This document shows positions 47,230 through 58,452 of a stretch of DNA of 64,000 bases, piece by piece; position 1 is the first letter of the stretch, and each line of letters opens with the position of its first letter. The position numbers and the translations under genes were made by a program. Source of the stretch: Paramecium pentaurelia (Eukaryota > Ciliophora > Oligohymenophorea > Peniculida > Parameciidae); NCBI GenBank assembly GCA_905183005.1, contig CAJJDO010000001.1, forward strand, positions 1,102,278-1,166,277. Reading direction: 5' to 3'. Below the pieces are notes generated by a model, which did not search any database, was not told the DNA's origin, and saw nothing but the letters and a program-made list of their open reading frames with translations.

Positions 47230-48011
47230 TCATTAATCATCATTAACTTCCTCTTCTGGATTATTCCATAATGTTAAATTATCTCTTAATAATTACATGA
47301 TTAAGGTGCAATCCTTATAGTTTTCTTCATTTACAGAATCTACTTGTGCAATTGCTTATTCAAAAGCATCATTAGCTATTCTTATAGCTTCTGATGCATT
47401 CTATAATATTTCATAATAAAACACAGATTAATTTAGACTTAAACCTAATCTAATAGGAGATGTAGTAGATAAATTAGATTTGGCCAAAATATCAGCATCT
47501 CTTATAATTAATAGATTTATTACTTATAAGCTTGAGTAGCTTAATCAACAGCTGCATGATATTCATTATCTAATAAAAATTCAGCAAGATATCTATTATA
47601 ATCTCCTTTCATTTTTAAATAGAAAACTTTACTATCAACTTATTTAGAATTAGGATATAAGGTATTATCAATTAAATTCAAAATTTCAGCACAACTATTT
47701 TTCAATTCTGCTTCAATTTTATGTTTATAATTTCTTATATAATTCAAAGTATATTAATCAGTTTATTTTCTTGATTCTTTTTATTCAATAGCAGTCAAAA
47801 CTCTTAATTCAGCTCTTTTATTACCAACCTTTGATAAAGTAATAAATTAGATTACCACATTTTTGTATGCAGCTGATAATATACTTCTCTCTTCTTTATT
47901 AAGTTCTTAATCAAGGAAATGTTTAATGAATTCTATCATATCATTAAATCTTTCAGTTTATTAAGCAATTCTAGCCAAAAATAGAAATTCTTCTCTTGTA
48001 AATTTATTCAT
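47230..48011 (-). CDS. 14-3-3 protein
   Basis: A phosphoserine/phosphothreonine-binding adaptor of 252 residues, the usual family length. Intron at 47501-47523 (23 nt, ends AAG). Visible: the N-terminal helix REEFLFLARIAQQTERFNDM; the region LSAAYKNVV; KMKGDYNRYLAEF (the KGDYYRYLAE box that lines the groove); and the C-terminal block SPIRLGLSLNQSVFYYEI, then CTLIMQLLRDNLTLW, all highly conserved. It ends in a short acidic tail (NNPEEEVNDDQ). The intron is certain because unspliced sequence destroys the RLGLSLN helix. The start lies 144 bp from the divergent Aurora kinase start. Confidence 0.97.
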
Positions 48012-48155
48012 AATATTTAATTTAATTTATTTTTATTAGATTACTATATAGTTATTACATAAAATTATAAGATTTATTGAATTTATATAGAATTACAAGA
48101 AAGCTATAATAAGATAAATGAAAATTTTATAAGTTTATAATTTATTTATATAAAA
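48012..48155. promoter_or_regulatory. Short bidirectional promoter region (14-3-3 / Aurora)
   Basis: Only 144 bp separate two divergent start codons, so both promoters must lie here or overlap coding sequence. It is AT-rich; no specific site was recognised. Confidence 0.4.
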
Positions 48156-49885
48156 ATGGCATCACCTGTTCTTAATAAAGTGAGAGAAAGATTATTCTTT
48201 TTGTCTCCAACAGTATAAGCAGGTTGGGAACCTGAATCGAAGAGGGAAGATTTCGAAGAGTAAAAAATACTTGGTTAGGGTACAGTTATTTATGATATTT
48301 GAATAGGGGCATTTGGAGTTGTAAAGAAAGTAACACACAAGAAAACTAATATTGTTTATGCAATCAAGATAGTAGAGAAGGCTATGCTTAAGAAAACTAA
48401 TATGGTTGAATAAATGTAGAATGAAGTAAAAATAATGTATTCTCTCAATCATCCATATATATTGAAGTTGTACAATCATTTTGAAGATGACATTAATGTA
48501 TATTTGATTTTAGAATTTGTTGGAGGAGTAATACTTATTATTAATTATAGGGATAATTATATGCAGTGTTGTGGAGATAGCCATAAAAAAAATTTGATGA
48601 AAAAACATCTGCCAAATTTATATTATAAGGATGTCTTGCTTTAGAAAACATTCATTCAAAAAATATTGTTCATAGAGATATTAAACCAGAAAATTTATTG
48701 TTAGATGAAAAATAAGATATTAAATTGGCTGATTTTGGTTGGTCTAATTTCTTGAAACCAAATGAAATTAGATAAACATTTTGTGGTACATTAGACTATT
48801 TGGCTCCAGAAATGTTAGAAAAATCTAGACAACATGATCATTAAGTAGATATTTGGGCTATAGGTGTTCTTTGTTTTGAATTATTAACTGGTTTAAGTCC
48901 ATTTGCTCCACAAATTAATATTAATAATTAAACTTTTGTTGAAAAAACAACTAAAGACAATATAGTAAATTTAAGATTTTAGTTTCCTCCTACATTTCCA
49001 CCATTAGCATAAGATCTTATTAAGAAAATCTTAGTCAAAGAACCAGGAAAAAGATTTACTTGTTAATAGATTAAAGAGCATTAATGGATTGTGTGTAATA
49101 ATCATTATAATTAATTAATAGAAAATACATAACATGTTAAAATACCAACATCTTTGACTGTCTAATAAGAAAAAAAAATAATTAAAAATCCTGAAATCGA
49201 AAGTTTACAAAAAGATGGAAAATTGGCATTTACCAATGACTAAATCTATAGTTTTTCTAGACCAGATTCTGTATAATCAAATTTATTAATATCAGATCAT
49301 TGTCAAAGATTTTTTGCAAGGAGATAACACAAATACGAAGTTAGTTGAGGCTTTGAATAATAAAATGAAAGAAAAAGATACCAAAATTTAAGCTTTAGAA
49401 ATAGAAAACTAAAAAAAATAATAGGAAATTAATGAACATTTATCAACTATAGAATTAATGAAAAAATCTGGATAAGCCAGTTAAGAAATTTAATCTATGC
49501 AACATAAATTAAAATTATAAGATGAGAGATATGCATTCATGAAATAATAATATGAATAACAATTATAAAAAAATATAGAATTAGAAAAAAAAATAAGAGA
49601 ACTTGAATCATAAGTATATAATTTAATTTATTAAATAAGAGCAATTAAATAGAATAAATGAAAGCTAAAATGAATAAATATAAAGAAGAAGCTGAATCAT
49701 TCAAAGCTAGGGCTAAAAAAGCAGAAGAACAAGTTTAATAAATGGTTATATCTGGAATTAACGAAAAGGTTAAATTATATATTTATTAGTAGGAATTCCA
49801 AGAAGCACCTAAATAATAAGAGTAAGCATCTAATGTTGATGATCTTTTAAAGAAATTATAAAATAAATATGATCCAAAATCATGA
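48156..49885 (+). CDS. Aurora-type mitotic kinase with C-terminal coiled coil
   Basis: A 542-residue protein with introns 48280-48306, 48528-48550, 49271-49295 and 49614-49639. Aurora kinases control chromosome segregation and, in ciliated cells, basal bodies and cilia. Visible: LGQGAFGVVKKV; AIKIVEKAML; the catalytic loop IVHRDIKPENLLLDE; the Aurora-specific DFGWSNF; the activation segment TFCGTLDYLAPEM; and DIWAIGVLCFELLTG. Features not typical of Aurora: a short insertion after SPFAPQI (NININNQTFVEKTTKDN) and a C-terminal extension of ~190 residues that is mostly coiled coil (KMKEKDTKIQALEIENQKKQ; LKLQDERYAFMKQQYEQQLQ). The third intron links the two parts: without it the frame stops soon after the kinase domain. 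The last intron ends AAG. Confidence 0.92.
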
Positions 49886-50184
49886 GTTATTCAAAACATC
49901 ATTATTCAACACATCAATATTTATTTTCATCCAATTTTTAATCTTTCTTTTTATAAAATATAATTATTAATTGTAAGACATTTATTAATAATAAAATAAG
50001 CAATTTATTAAATGAAATTGATTTAAATTATGTATTAATAAAATTCTTAATGAAAATCAAAAATATTTTATATTTATTTCTCTTTAAGATATAAATGTAT
50101 AATAATAAATGAATAATTATTCTTAATATTTAATTGATATATATATATATATATTTTATTTTATTAAATTAAAAGAAAAGTTAA

Positions 50185-51514
50185 ATGAATTATGATTATA
50201 TGGGTGCGATAAAAGTGAAGGATGGTGTATTTTTAGGTGATTAATTTGCATCTTAGGTATATTTTTCAATTTTATCAGGATCTTGAATTTATTGTCACAA
50301 ATAAAGTATCAAGAATTATGAATTGTGCATCAAAATAGATACCAAATCATTGGGAATCAATAGGGATTGTATATATGTCATTTCCTTGGTTAGATAATGA
50401 TCAATAAGTATTTGAATATATATATTTTTAGATTATTTTTTAATCAGATGAAACTATAAATATTGCAATAAAATTCATTGATGATGCTTTGATTAATGAG
50501 GAAAGTGTGATTGTTCTTTCAGTAAAAGGACACAATAGATCTGTAGCAGTTTTATGTGTTTATTTAATGAAGAAATATAGATGGACTCTTTATAAAACTT
50601 TATAATTTATGCATAATCGAAGACCTGATTTAGAAATTAAGGCTCATTTTTTTAATTAACTATTATCAATAGAAACTCGATTATAAAAATAAGGTTATGG
50701 AGCAAAGACATTTAATTGGGATGAAATATATACTTAGGGAGAGAATGATGAAATATTATTAAGGAACACTTATATAAATTCTTAAGCTTAGGGTATAGCA
50801 GAATTTAAGGATCGAGATTCTAAGCCAAAAGAATACAAGTTATTTATTATATTTAATTAGATTGAAATTTGCTGATAAAATTACAATGTATATACCTCCT
50901 TATGATAAAATAATATTCTCAAAATGTAAAAGTACTTCTAAAGTTATTAAACCAATTATAAAAGAGTCTGGTTCTTCGAAATAAATAGACACAAAATTTT
51001 AATTACCATAAAAGTAACAATAATAAAAAATAAATTACGAATAGAATTCAAATATTTATGATTAATAAACTTAAACTTAGAAACTAAATTAAACTGATCA
51101 AAAAAAATAAAGTCCTTTATAAATATCTCCTATTTAACCTTAAAGACCTTCATCTGTATAATAAATATGTAAATTTATTGAAATAATTTAGAATAACAAA
51201 AAGTTTAATCAAATAATTTCATGGATTCAAGAGATCAGTTTTATTAAAAGTCATAATAATAAAATTAATTTGCATATACTGGAACTCGTAGACCTTAAAC
51301 AGCTCCAAATTAGTTAAAAGCCCCCAGAGTTTAAACAACACCATATAAAGGAAATACAAGTTAAGGTTAGAGATATGAAGTAGGTCAATAACCTAATTCT
51401 TAATTTAAACCTATGAAATAGATGAAATAGAGAGCATAATCACCTAAAGCAGTTTATAATGTTTCAAATCCGTATATATAAAGAGAGTTCAAGGCTAAGA
51501 CTTTGAAAAAATGA
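50185..51514 (+). CDS. Dual-specificity phosphatase-like pseudophosphatase
   Basis: A 412-residue protein with introns 50257-50278, 50408-50431, 50839-50860 and 51169-51191. The first ~150 residues have the DSP fold order: YMGAIKVKDGVFLGDQFAS (the 'I..gLFLGd' start); VSRIMNCAS; FPWLDND; the loop VIVLSVKGHNRSVAVLCVYL; and LQFMHNRRPDLEIKAHFFNQ. The active-site CX5R loop reads S-VKGHN-R: the nucleophilic Cys is Ser and the preceding His is Leu, so it should be catalytically dead and perhaps binds phosphoproteins like STYX. The long C-terminus is Q/P/S-rich with RRPQTAPNQLKAPRVQT-like basic proline segments. Intron 50408-50431 is 24 nt and TGA-free, so its removal is not forced by frame. Confidence 0.85.
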
Positions 51515-52100
51515 GTTAAAAGCTTCATCTTTTTAATTATTATAAATTAATTGATATTCTAAATATAATAAACTAAATATTTCTAGATTAAAAATAAAAA
51601 TAAAATTATGAATCTAATAAAATGCTATTCTCATAATAACTATTATCTAAAATTAAATTAACCTTTATCCTACATATTAAGATGATTCAGATTTAATTAA
51701 TAAGTTTAGTAATAATTAAATTATAAAAAACAATAATAATTCAAAAATAAGATCTTTATTGTTTTATAAAAATTTTGTATTAATTAGATTACAAAAGATA
51801 ACTGAATGACATCTTAAAAATAGTAGCAAATAGATTTGTTCATTAATTTATCCAAGAAATCCTAAGAAAAATATTTATTTAATAATGTCTTTTGGGCTTA
51901 TTTTTGTTATTTATCTATTAAATATTAACAATATTACTAATTTACATATAATTAATATATAATATTTTCTAGAAATATAAAATAGCTATTAGGTGATTAC
52001 TCTTGATTTAAAAGATAAGATATTAAAGTAGTATGATTTAAATATATACTGTATATTGAAAATTAGATATAAAGAAAATCTAGATTAATTTATTAACATA
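51515..52100. other. Intergenic region upstream of tRNA
   Basis: AT-rich. No reading frame was recognised. It contains the 3' flank of the pseudophosphatase gene and the tRNA 5' flank. Confidence 0.4.
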
Positions 52101-52172
52101 AGCAGGGTGGCGAAGTGGAATCGCGTTGGGCTCATAACTCAAAGGTCGGTGGATCGAAACCACTCTCTGCTA
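52101..52172 (+). tRNA. Initiator tRNA-Met (anticodon CAT)
   Basis: A full cloverleaf can be drawn. The acceptor stem AGCAGGG pairs with CTCTGCT (A1:T72 pair, discriminator A73); D arm GCG..CGC; anticodon stem TTGGG/CTCAA around loop CTCATAA; and T arm GGTGG/CCACT with loop ATCGAAA. The A1:T72 pair, the G-rich anticodon stem and A at position 54 (ATCGAAA instead of TTCGA) are eukaryotic initiator features. No intron; CCA is not encoded. Confidence 0.97.
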
Positions 52173-52174
52173 TA

Positions 52175-52180
52175 TTTTTT
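52175..52180 (+). terminator. Pol III terminator of tRNA-Met
   Basis: A run of six T begins three bases after the tRNA discriminator base, followed by further T-rich sequence. Confidence 0.85.
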
Positions 52181-52266
52181 ATTTTATTTAATTAAATTGT
52201 TAATAAGAGACAATAGAAACATAAATTCTTTATTAATTTTATATATATTCTTTAATATTTTTTGAA

Positions 52267-53759
52267 TCAATTTTAGGCAGATTTCCAAATATATAATTCT
52301 CCATTTTATTATCCTGTACATAATAATTAATGGTTATTGGACAGATAAAAATTAGGATAATAATCTTGTTAAATATTAAAAATTTGTTATTGTTATTCTG
52401 ATGGTATATTCCAAATTCGAATATCTTTAGTTGAAGATGATATAATTAGATTAGAATGATTAGAGAATTAAACATTCCAAACAAAAGATGTATGTCCTAT
52501 GAATTCTAATATAGGTTCCCAATTTTACACTTTCCATAATTTGACAATACCATCCTCTCCTCCTGTAACCATATATTTTAAATCTTTTGAGAATTGAATG
52601 CAATTGCATGTAGTTTTGTGAGGTTATACTTAATGAACAATTGAAAAATTGTTTTAGATATTCCAAATAATAAGTTGTTTATCTAGAGCAGATGTAGCCA
52701 TAAATTTACAATTGCTAGAAATAGCTATTCCTTTAACTGAACTTTTGTGATGTTTTAATATTCGTGATGGTTCAGGTTTAGTCTCATGCCAAATAATCAC
52801 TTAATGATCTTAACTAATTGATACTAATTATGAAGATTATGGTACAAATTTGATTCTTTCAACTATTTTAGTATGATATTTTAATCTAAATACTGGTTCT
52901 TTTGTATCATTTATATTCCAAATTCTAATAATATAATCATTTGACCCACAAGCAGCAATGTGTTATCCATCATCTGAAATATCAACACAAAAAGCATAAT
53001 CAAAATTATCACTTATTTAACATATTTCTATATGAGTAGATGTATCCCAAATTTTCAATTTACCTTCACTACTTGCAGTTATAACTTTAGTACAATCAGG
53101 AGTTATTATTACTGAATTTATTGCAAAATCATGTGCTGGAATTATAACAGGAGTTGATTTAAATAATAATTTATAATCTGGAACAGTATTTTCCTAAATA
53201 ATTATTATTTAATCTATACATCTGCTTCTATTTATAGTACACGTTCATATATCTATTTTATTTATTATTTTGTTGATACCAATTATGTGAAAATTGGTTA
53301 AAATTATTCACTATAAAGTTAAGATTTATTAATATTTTTGAATTAAGAGTATAGAGTTAAATAACTTAAATTTTCTGATAAATCTTATAAATCGCTAAGT
53401 ATAATATAATTTTAATTCATTATCTTTTTGATCAATTTTGTATGATCAAACTTTTCTTGTATTTCTATAATTTTTTATTCTAATTATTCTAAGTCTTAAA
53501 TAATATCCTATTTCAATCTTTAAATAACTTTGATAACATTTGATTTCGTTATTTTCTCATATTCTGTAATATTTTTAACTAATTCTTCAATATCTTCTAG
53601 AGGTGTCCAATTAGGGTAAGTTGATTTATCTTTTTTACAAATCTCACATAAAACTCTATTTTTCATTGAGAATTTCTCTGTGATACACAAACTTGTTATT
53701 TCATTATTATGTTTTGAACATTTGACATCCTTAGATCTGAGTTTTAATGAATTAATCAT
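52267..53759 (-). CDS. WD40-repeat protein with N-terminal Cys/His segment and coiled coil
   Basis: A 488-residue protein with one intron (53194-53219). The N-terminus has a B-box-like zinc segment (VKCSKHNNEITSLCITE, then NRVLCEICKKDKS), followed by a coiled coil (VIQRLKQDIIQDLEQLEQKI). Then WD40 repeats run to the end: VITASSEGKLKIWDT; IAACGSNDYIIRIWNI; LVSISQDHQVIIWHE; FMATSALDKQLIIWNI; MVTGGEDGIVKLWKV; IISSSTKDIRIWNI; and LLCTGQQNGELYIWKS. Zinc finger plus coiled coil plus WD40 is a common ciliate arrangement; no orthologue is named. The function is likely scaffolding. Confidence 0.88.
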
Positions 53760-54733
53760 AAACTAAATTATTTATTCCCAAAATATCAATTAAATATCTT
53801 CTTACTTTATTATTTATGTTATTCAATCATACAAAATATAATGAATATATTTAAAGAAATATATTGATTATTATTTGATTTTCAATTGTGAAAAATATGA
53901 TATTTTTATTTTAATAAGATAATCATATTTATATTATTTCAATTTTTTTAAATAAAATCAATCAGGATATGATATTTTCACATTTCAATACATAAATATG
54001 TTACTCATATTTAAAGCTTTTCATTCTTGAATAGTCTCAAATAAACTACTTAATTCAATAAAATAAAATCAAAATCTAAATATAATTACAAAAATCTTAT
54101 CATCCTAATATAATCATATTTTTTTTGTAATATTTTTATTTAAGATTCATATAGTTATAAACAATAAATCAAAATTATAAATTAGATTAAACATAAATAT
54201 CAATTTTGATGATTTTTTTAAAGAAATAGTCTTTTCCTTTTTATCCATTTCATAATTAAGAATTTCTTTTCCAATTATGTACTTTGTGTAAGTAATTACA
54301 GCATAATTTAAATTTTATAGATTAAGATTATAAGTAATTAAAGTAAATTGGAGATACAAAGATATCTAGTTTGAATAATAAATTTATTTTTCAGTAATGA
54401 TAATCTTGTTACATAACAATTTAATTGATAATCAATTACAAAAATTTTAAAAAATTTCTAGGAATAACTTATTACTAATAGATAAACATAGTTAATTAAT
54501 TAAACCATATTAAATGATCAGCTTGTATCAAGTATACATAATAAATATTCAATATAAAGGGGATATTAATAATTAATGAAATAATTCTAGCATAAAAAAT
54601 AAAATATAATCCAAAATAAAGAAGGTGCTAAATTTATACATAAAAAATATTAAATTATTATCACTTTTAAATTAATTATTTCAATAATATAAAATGTTTG
54701 TTTAAATCAATGAATAAAAAAATGAGAAAATTT
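53760..54733. other. Long intergenic region
   Basis: About 1 kb between two same-strand genes. A minus-strand stretch near 54160-54290 reads like coding sequence (IIGKEILNYEMDKKEKTISL) but lacks a clear start or partner exons. Possible small or decayed gene, not supportable alone. Confidence 0.3.
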
Positions 54734-55351
54734 TCATTAAATAAATTTAAGAAAGTTAGGTACTCTTTATTATTTGGATGTTATTTATTTTCTATAATTT
54801 AATATGGCTGTTCTAACTTGATGATTAACTTTTAAGTTGTTTTTATTGAGTTTATCATAAAAATTTTGGTACTTATCAGGATCGAAATAAGTATCCTTCA
54901 AATGAGGAGGTAAAACTGATGGAGAACGAAAATATGGATTATATATTCTAGGTTCTATCATTTGTTAAGGCTCATCATTTACAATTGCTTAAGCATTCAA
55001 TAGTTTCTTTAAAACAAAATCAATTTCATTTCTTCTTTCATGCAACTATTATTATTATTGTTATTTTTGTTCTGGTTTTTTTGTTTAAGGCAATAATGTT
55101 GCATTTGATGAATTTCTACTTATAATACTTGTTTTGTATAGAATTTATTCTTAAACCTTCTCTAATAAATCTTGTGTACTAGAATAATGACGATCTGTTT
55201 AAATAGGTGGTATTTTCTACTTAATTTTTTTCAATTATTTTTCAATTGATTAATTTCTTGCAGATCTTATTTCAGTATAGTCAGGTGTTTAATCTTTGAT
55301 TAGTTTAGGCATTGGTAAAAATAATAAATTGGAATTTTTACGATTAAACAT
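54734..55351 (-). CDS. Small Q/P-rich protein, unknown function
   Basis: A 205-residue intronless frame (ATG 55349-55351, TGA 54734-54736). Polar and basic, with a proline/glutamine-rich N-terminal half (KQKIPPIQTDRHYSSTQDLL), a run of glutamines, a helix (RRNEIDFVLKKLLNAQAI), and a C-terminal part with aromatic/proline motifs (EPRIYNPYFRSPSVLPPHL; YFDPDKYQNFYDKL). No family recognised. It starts only 37 bp after the upstream kinase stop on the same strand. I considered whether it is the kinase C-terminus, but no canonical short intron joins them cleanly. Confidence 0.65.
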
Positions 55352-55388
55352 TATAAATAATATTAAATATTAGTTTTTTGAAAAAGTC

Positions 55389-57627
55389 TCATAAGTTATA
55401 TTGTTATTTTATTTGTAGTACTTCTTTTTCATTTGTGGCAATTAACAAATCAACTCTTTCTAAATATTCTAATTCATCTTATAATTTTTTGACAATTTAT
55501 GAATGTTTTTTTTCACCTCTTTAAAGGAATTTTTATAGCTTTTCTTAAACATTTTCGAATTATTATTATTGAGCTTATGGAATTCTAGGAATAATTGGTC
55601 CTGGTTTATTTCTTAATGTATTCCAATTGATTGAATGTAAAAATGGATGTTTTTTAATTTAATCTATTGATTCATGACCAATCCTTTAATTGAAATCAGG
55701 ATTCAATAATTATTTCAATAAATCAAAAACACATTCTGAAATTTAAGATTCTGGATCATCTCCAATATCTGGCCAATCTATTTTTCCTTCCAAAATATTA
55801 GAAAATATTTTGTCTACTGATTCATCATTAAAAGGTGGAATACCAACTAAAAATTCAAAAAGTATAACTCCTAAAGACCAATAATCAAGTGTTTTATTAG
55901 ATGATGAAATTCCTTTAATAATTTCAGGAGCAATATAATCTGGAGTTCCAACAATTCTTCTTCTTTCTTCTTCAGATCCTTTATCATATTAACTATTATT
56001 TGATCTAGACTTTTTAAATGATGCTCCTCTTTAAATAATATATCCAGGAGAAGATGATAAATCTTATTTAAGAATATCTCTTTAACTAGCTTTTCTTTTG
56101 ACCATCATTTTATTAAATCCCAATTCACTTAAACCAAAATCAGCTAATTTAATGTGTCCATTCTAATCTAATAAAATATTTTCTGGTTTTAAATCTCTAT
56201 GAACTATATTATTACTATGTAAATATTCTAATGCCAATAGAATTTCAGCAAAATAATGTCTTGCAATATTTTCATCAAATGCCTAAATAATAATTAATGA
56301 TTACTCCTTCAATCATTAAAATCTTTGCAAAATCTCCACCAACCATATATTCTTATACAAAACATAAAGAAGATTAATGTTAAAATGAATAAAATGCTTT
56401 TACAACATATTCTCCTGTTAATATTTCAAATATATTTCTTTCCTATTTTAATTATGTTAATAGTCTTTCAAATGGTCTATTTGAACAATTTATTATTTTC
56501 AATGCATAATGATCACCTGTTGCTATTCGTTTAACCAAAAATACTCCACCATAAGCACCTTATCCTATTTATCTTATAAATTAAAAATCTTTTAAACATA
56601 TATTCCTTTCCTAATTTCTATTTTCAGCATCCAATTTAATTATTTCACTATCAGAAAAATAACCTTTTTAAGAAGCAAAAAAACAATCTTATTCAAATAA
56701 TATCTATTCTGTTGACTCTATTGTTTTCATTTATTAATCTGAATTTTCTATGCTTATATCTAATTCACTTTCAGAACTTGCTGTTTATGCAAAACAACTT
56801 TTCTTCTTTGTTTAAAAATGACTTAGTTTCTCTTATTCAGATTCATCTTAATTCTTAATTGTTTGAGCAGACTATTATCTTTATAGAAACTAGCTTATTT
56901 TTCCACTTTTCTTTAGATTCCCCATGATTGACACTGATGATCTCGCTGGAGTAGAAGGTCTTGATCGTGTTCTTTTTTCAGATTCATTTGTTTCTTCGGT
57001 TAGACTGAAATGTGTCATTATTTTACTTACTTCAAACTGATATAATCCGAAAAGGAATTCAACCTATGAGAATCTCTAACAGAACTTGGACTATCCTTAC
57101 TAAACTTACTTACTCTAAATGATATACTCCCAAAATTTTATATTTTTACTATTGAATACATAAGACATATTTTACATTTAAAACAATAATCCAACCTTTA
57201 ATTTATCAAACTATTCATTTATTCAATTAAATCTAGAATACTTTAATCATCTATACTCATTTAGGCTGCCATTATCTCATTTTGAGTAATTAAATGATCT
57301 AAAATATCTATTTTTATACATTTAGCATCTAATTCTTGATTAACAACTTTCTCTCCATAACTTATTAATAGTAATAATATTCTATATTCTTAATAAACTT
57401 GTCTTGTATCCTCACAACATTATATACCTTCATTTTTACGCAGTCTCAATTCTTTCATGCTATATTCAATATATTTCAAACATTTACAATTTTAATCCTT
57501 GTCTCAAATGAATTTAATGTTTCTTCATATAAGCTTTCTCACATAAACGAGCAACTTATAAGTTTAGTTAAACTAATTTCTTTCTTTATTCAGCATTAAG
57601 CCTACAAGTTTAATTATGAATATCCAT
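55389..57627 (-). CDS. MAST/IRE/Rim15-like AGC kinase
   Basis: A 711-residue protein with introns (plus coordinates) 57460-57487, 57149-57175, 57005-57030 and 56283-56304. The N-terminal ~130 residues are helical (LNAEQRKKLVQLNLQVARLC; DILDHLITQNEIMAAQMS). A serine-rich linker follows (RSRPSTPARSSVSIMGN). The kinase domain has IGQGAYGGVFLVKR, ALKIINCS, VHRDLKPENILLD and DFGLSELG. It then has a ~55-residue insertion in the activation segment (basic, S/Q-rich) before IVGTPDYIAPEI. A long insertion between DFG and the APE region is typical of MAST, IRE and Rim15 kinases (growth, cytoskeleton or quiescence control). The C-tail is Q-rich and helical, ending QIKQQYNL. ATG 57627 was reached by following the frame back through two introns; a start at 57272 or 57018 is possible. 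Confidence 0.85.
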
Positions 57628-58119
57628 TAAATTAATGTTGATGCTTTCATTGCAAATACGACAAATTATCAAATATTCCATTAATAAAATTATTTAAATA
57701 CGACACAATATCAAATTTTAATGTTATTATAACTTAATTTGGACATTTCAAATAATCCATAATATATTTTAAACTATACAATAGATTATTAATCATTATT
57801 ATTAAAAAATTAATTAACAGAATCCAATTTATTATAACATTATATTTTTCCTCACTTTTCTTTTATTGACTCCCAAATAATTTAATCATCATTTTGTAAA
57901 TTATAATATTGATACATTCATTTTTATTACTTTTTATTTTATTATTGTATTAAAAAATACTAAATAAATTATTACTATCTCTTTTCAAATATAATATTTT
58001 TATATATATTATATTTGAAAAGATTATTAAATTACATCAAAAAAGTGAAAAATAAGAGATATGAAATCAAAGATAAATGAAATTTTTATAATAAACTTAA
58101 TATTATATGAGTAGGTCAA
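57628..58119. other. Intergenic region with a palindrome
   Basis: AT-rich spacer downstream of the 77-residue gene and upstream of the MAST-like kinase gene. It contains the 42-nt inverted repeat at 57981-58022, listed separately. Confidence 0.5.
57981..58022. repeat. 42-nt inverted repeat (17-nt perfect arms)
   Basis: Arm CTTTTCAAATATAATAT (57981-57997) and its exact reverse complement (58006-58022) flank an 8-nt loop. The left boundary of assembly duplication 4 (58004) falls inside this hairpin, and the right contig copy starts mid-hairpin at 59125. The palindrome may have broken the assembly, or may itself be a fold-back artefact. Confidence 0.85.
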
Positions 58120-58353
58120 TCAAAGTTCTTTTTTACTCTATTTACTAGTAATAAAGTCTTCACTTAATGAGTTATACGAATCTTTAGGTGTTTCATACTA
58201 CTCATCAGGACTCTCATATAATTCAAGATTCTTAATTCCTGAAAATTTTTTTGTGTATATTTAACCCAGAGGCGATTCATTATCAAGTTAGGAAATGATT
58301 GCATCAAAATCAAACTATGTTTGAACTTTAAGATTTTCGAATTTTCTACTCAT
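58120..58353 (-). CDS. Small acidic protein, 77 residues (copy A)
   Basis: A compact intronless frame starting MSRKFENLKVQTQFDFDAI. It is acidic and S/T/E-rich, with ESPDEQYETPKDSYNSLSE toward the C-terminus and ending SKQSKKEL. The non-random composition and clean start and stop support a gene. The end resembles a KDEL-like KKEL, but there is no signal peptide, so ER retention is unlikely. No family recognised. It is repeated at 59241-59474 by the assembly duplication. Confidence 0.65.
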
Positions 58354-58452
58354 TTAATGTAAAATATTAAAAAAATAATTATTCTAAATTTTACGAATTT
58401 TCTTAACTTTTTATAACATAATTTTATGTTAAATCAGATAATATCATTTACA

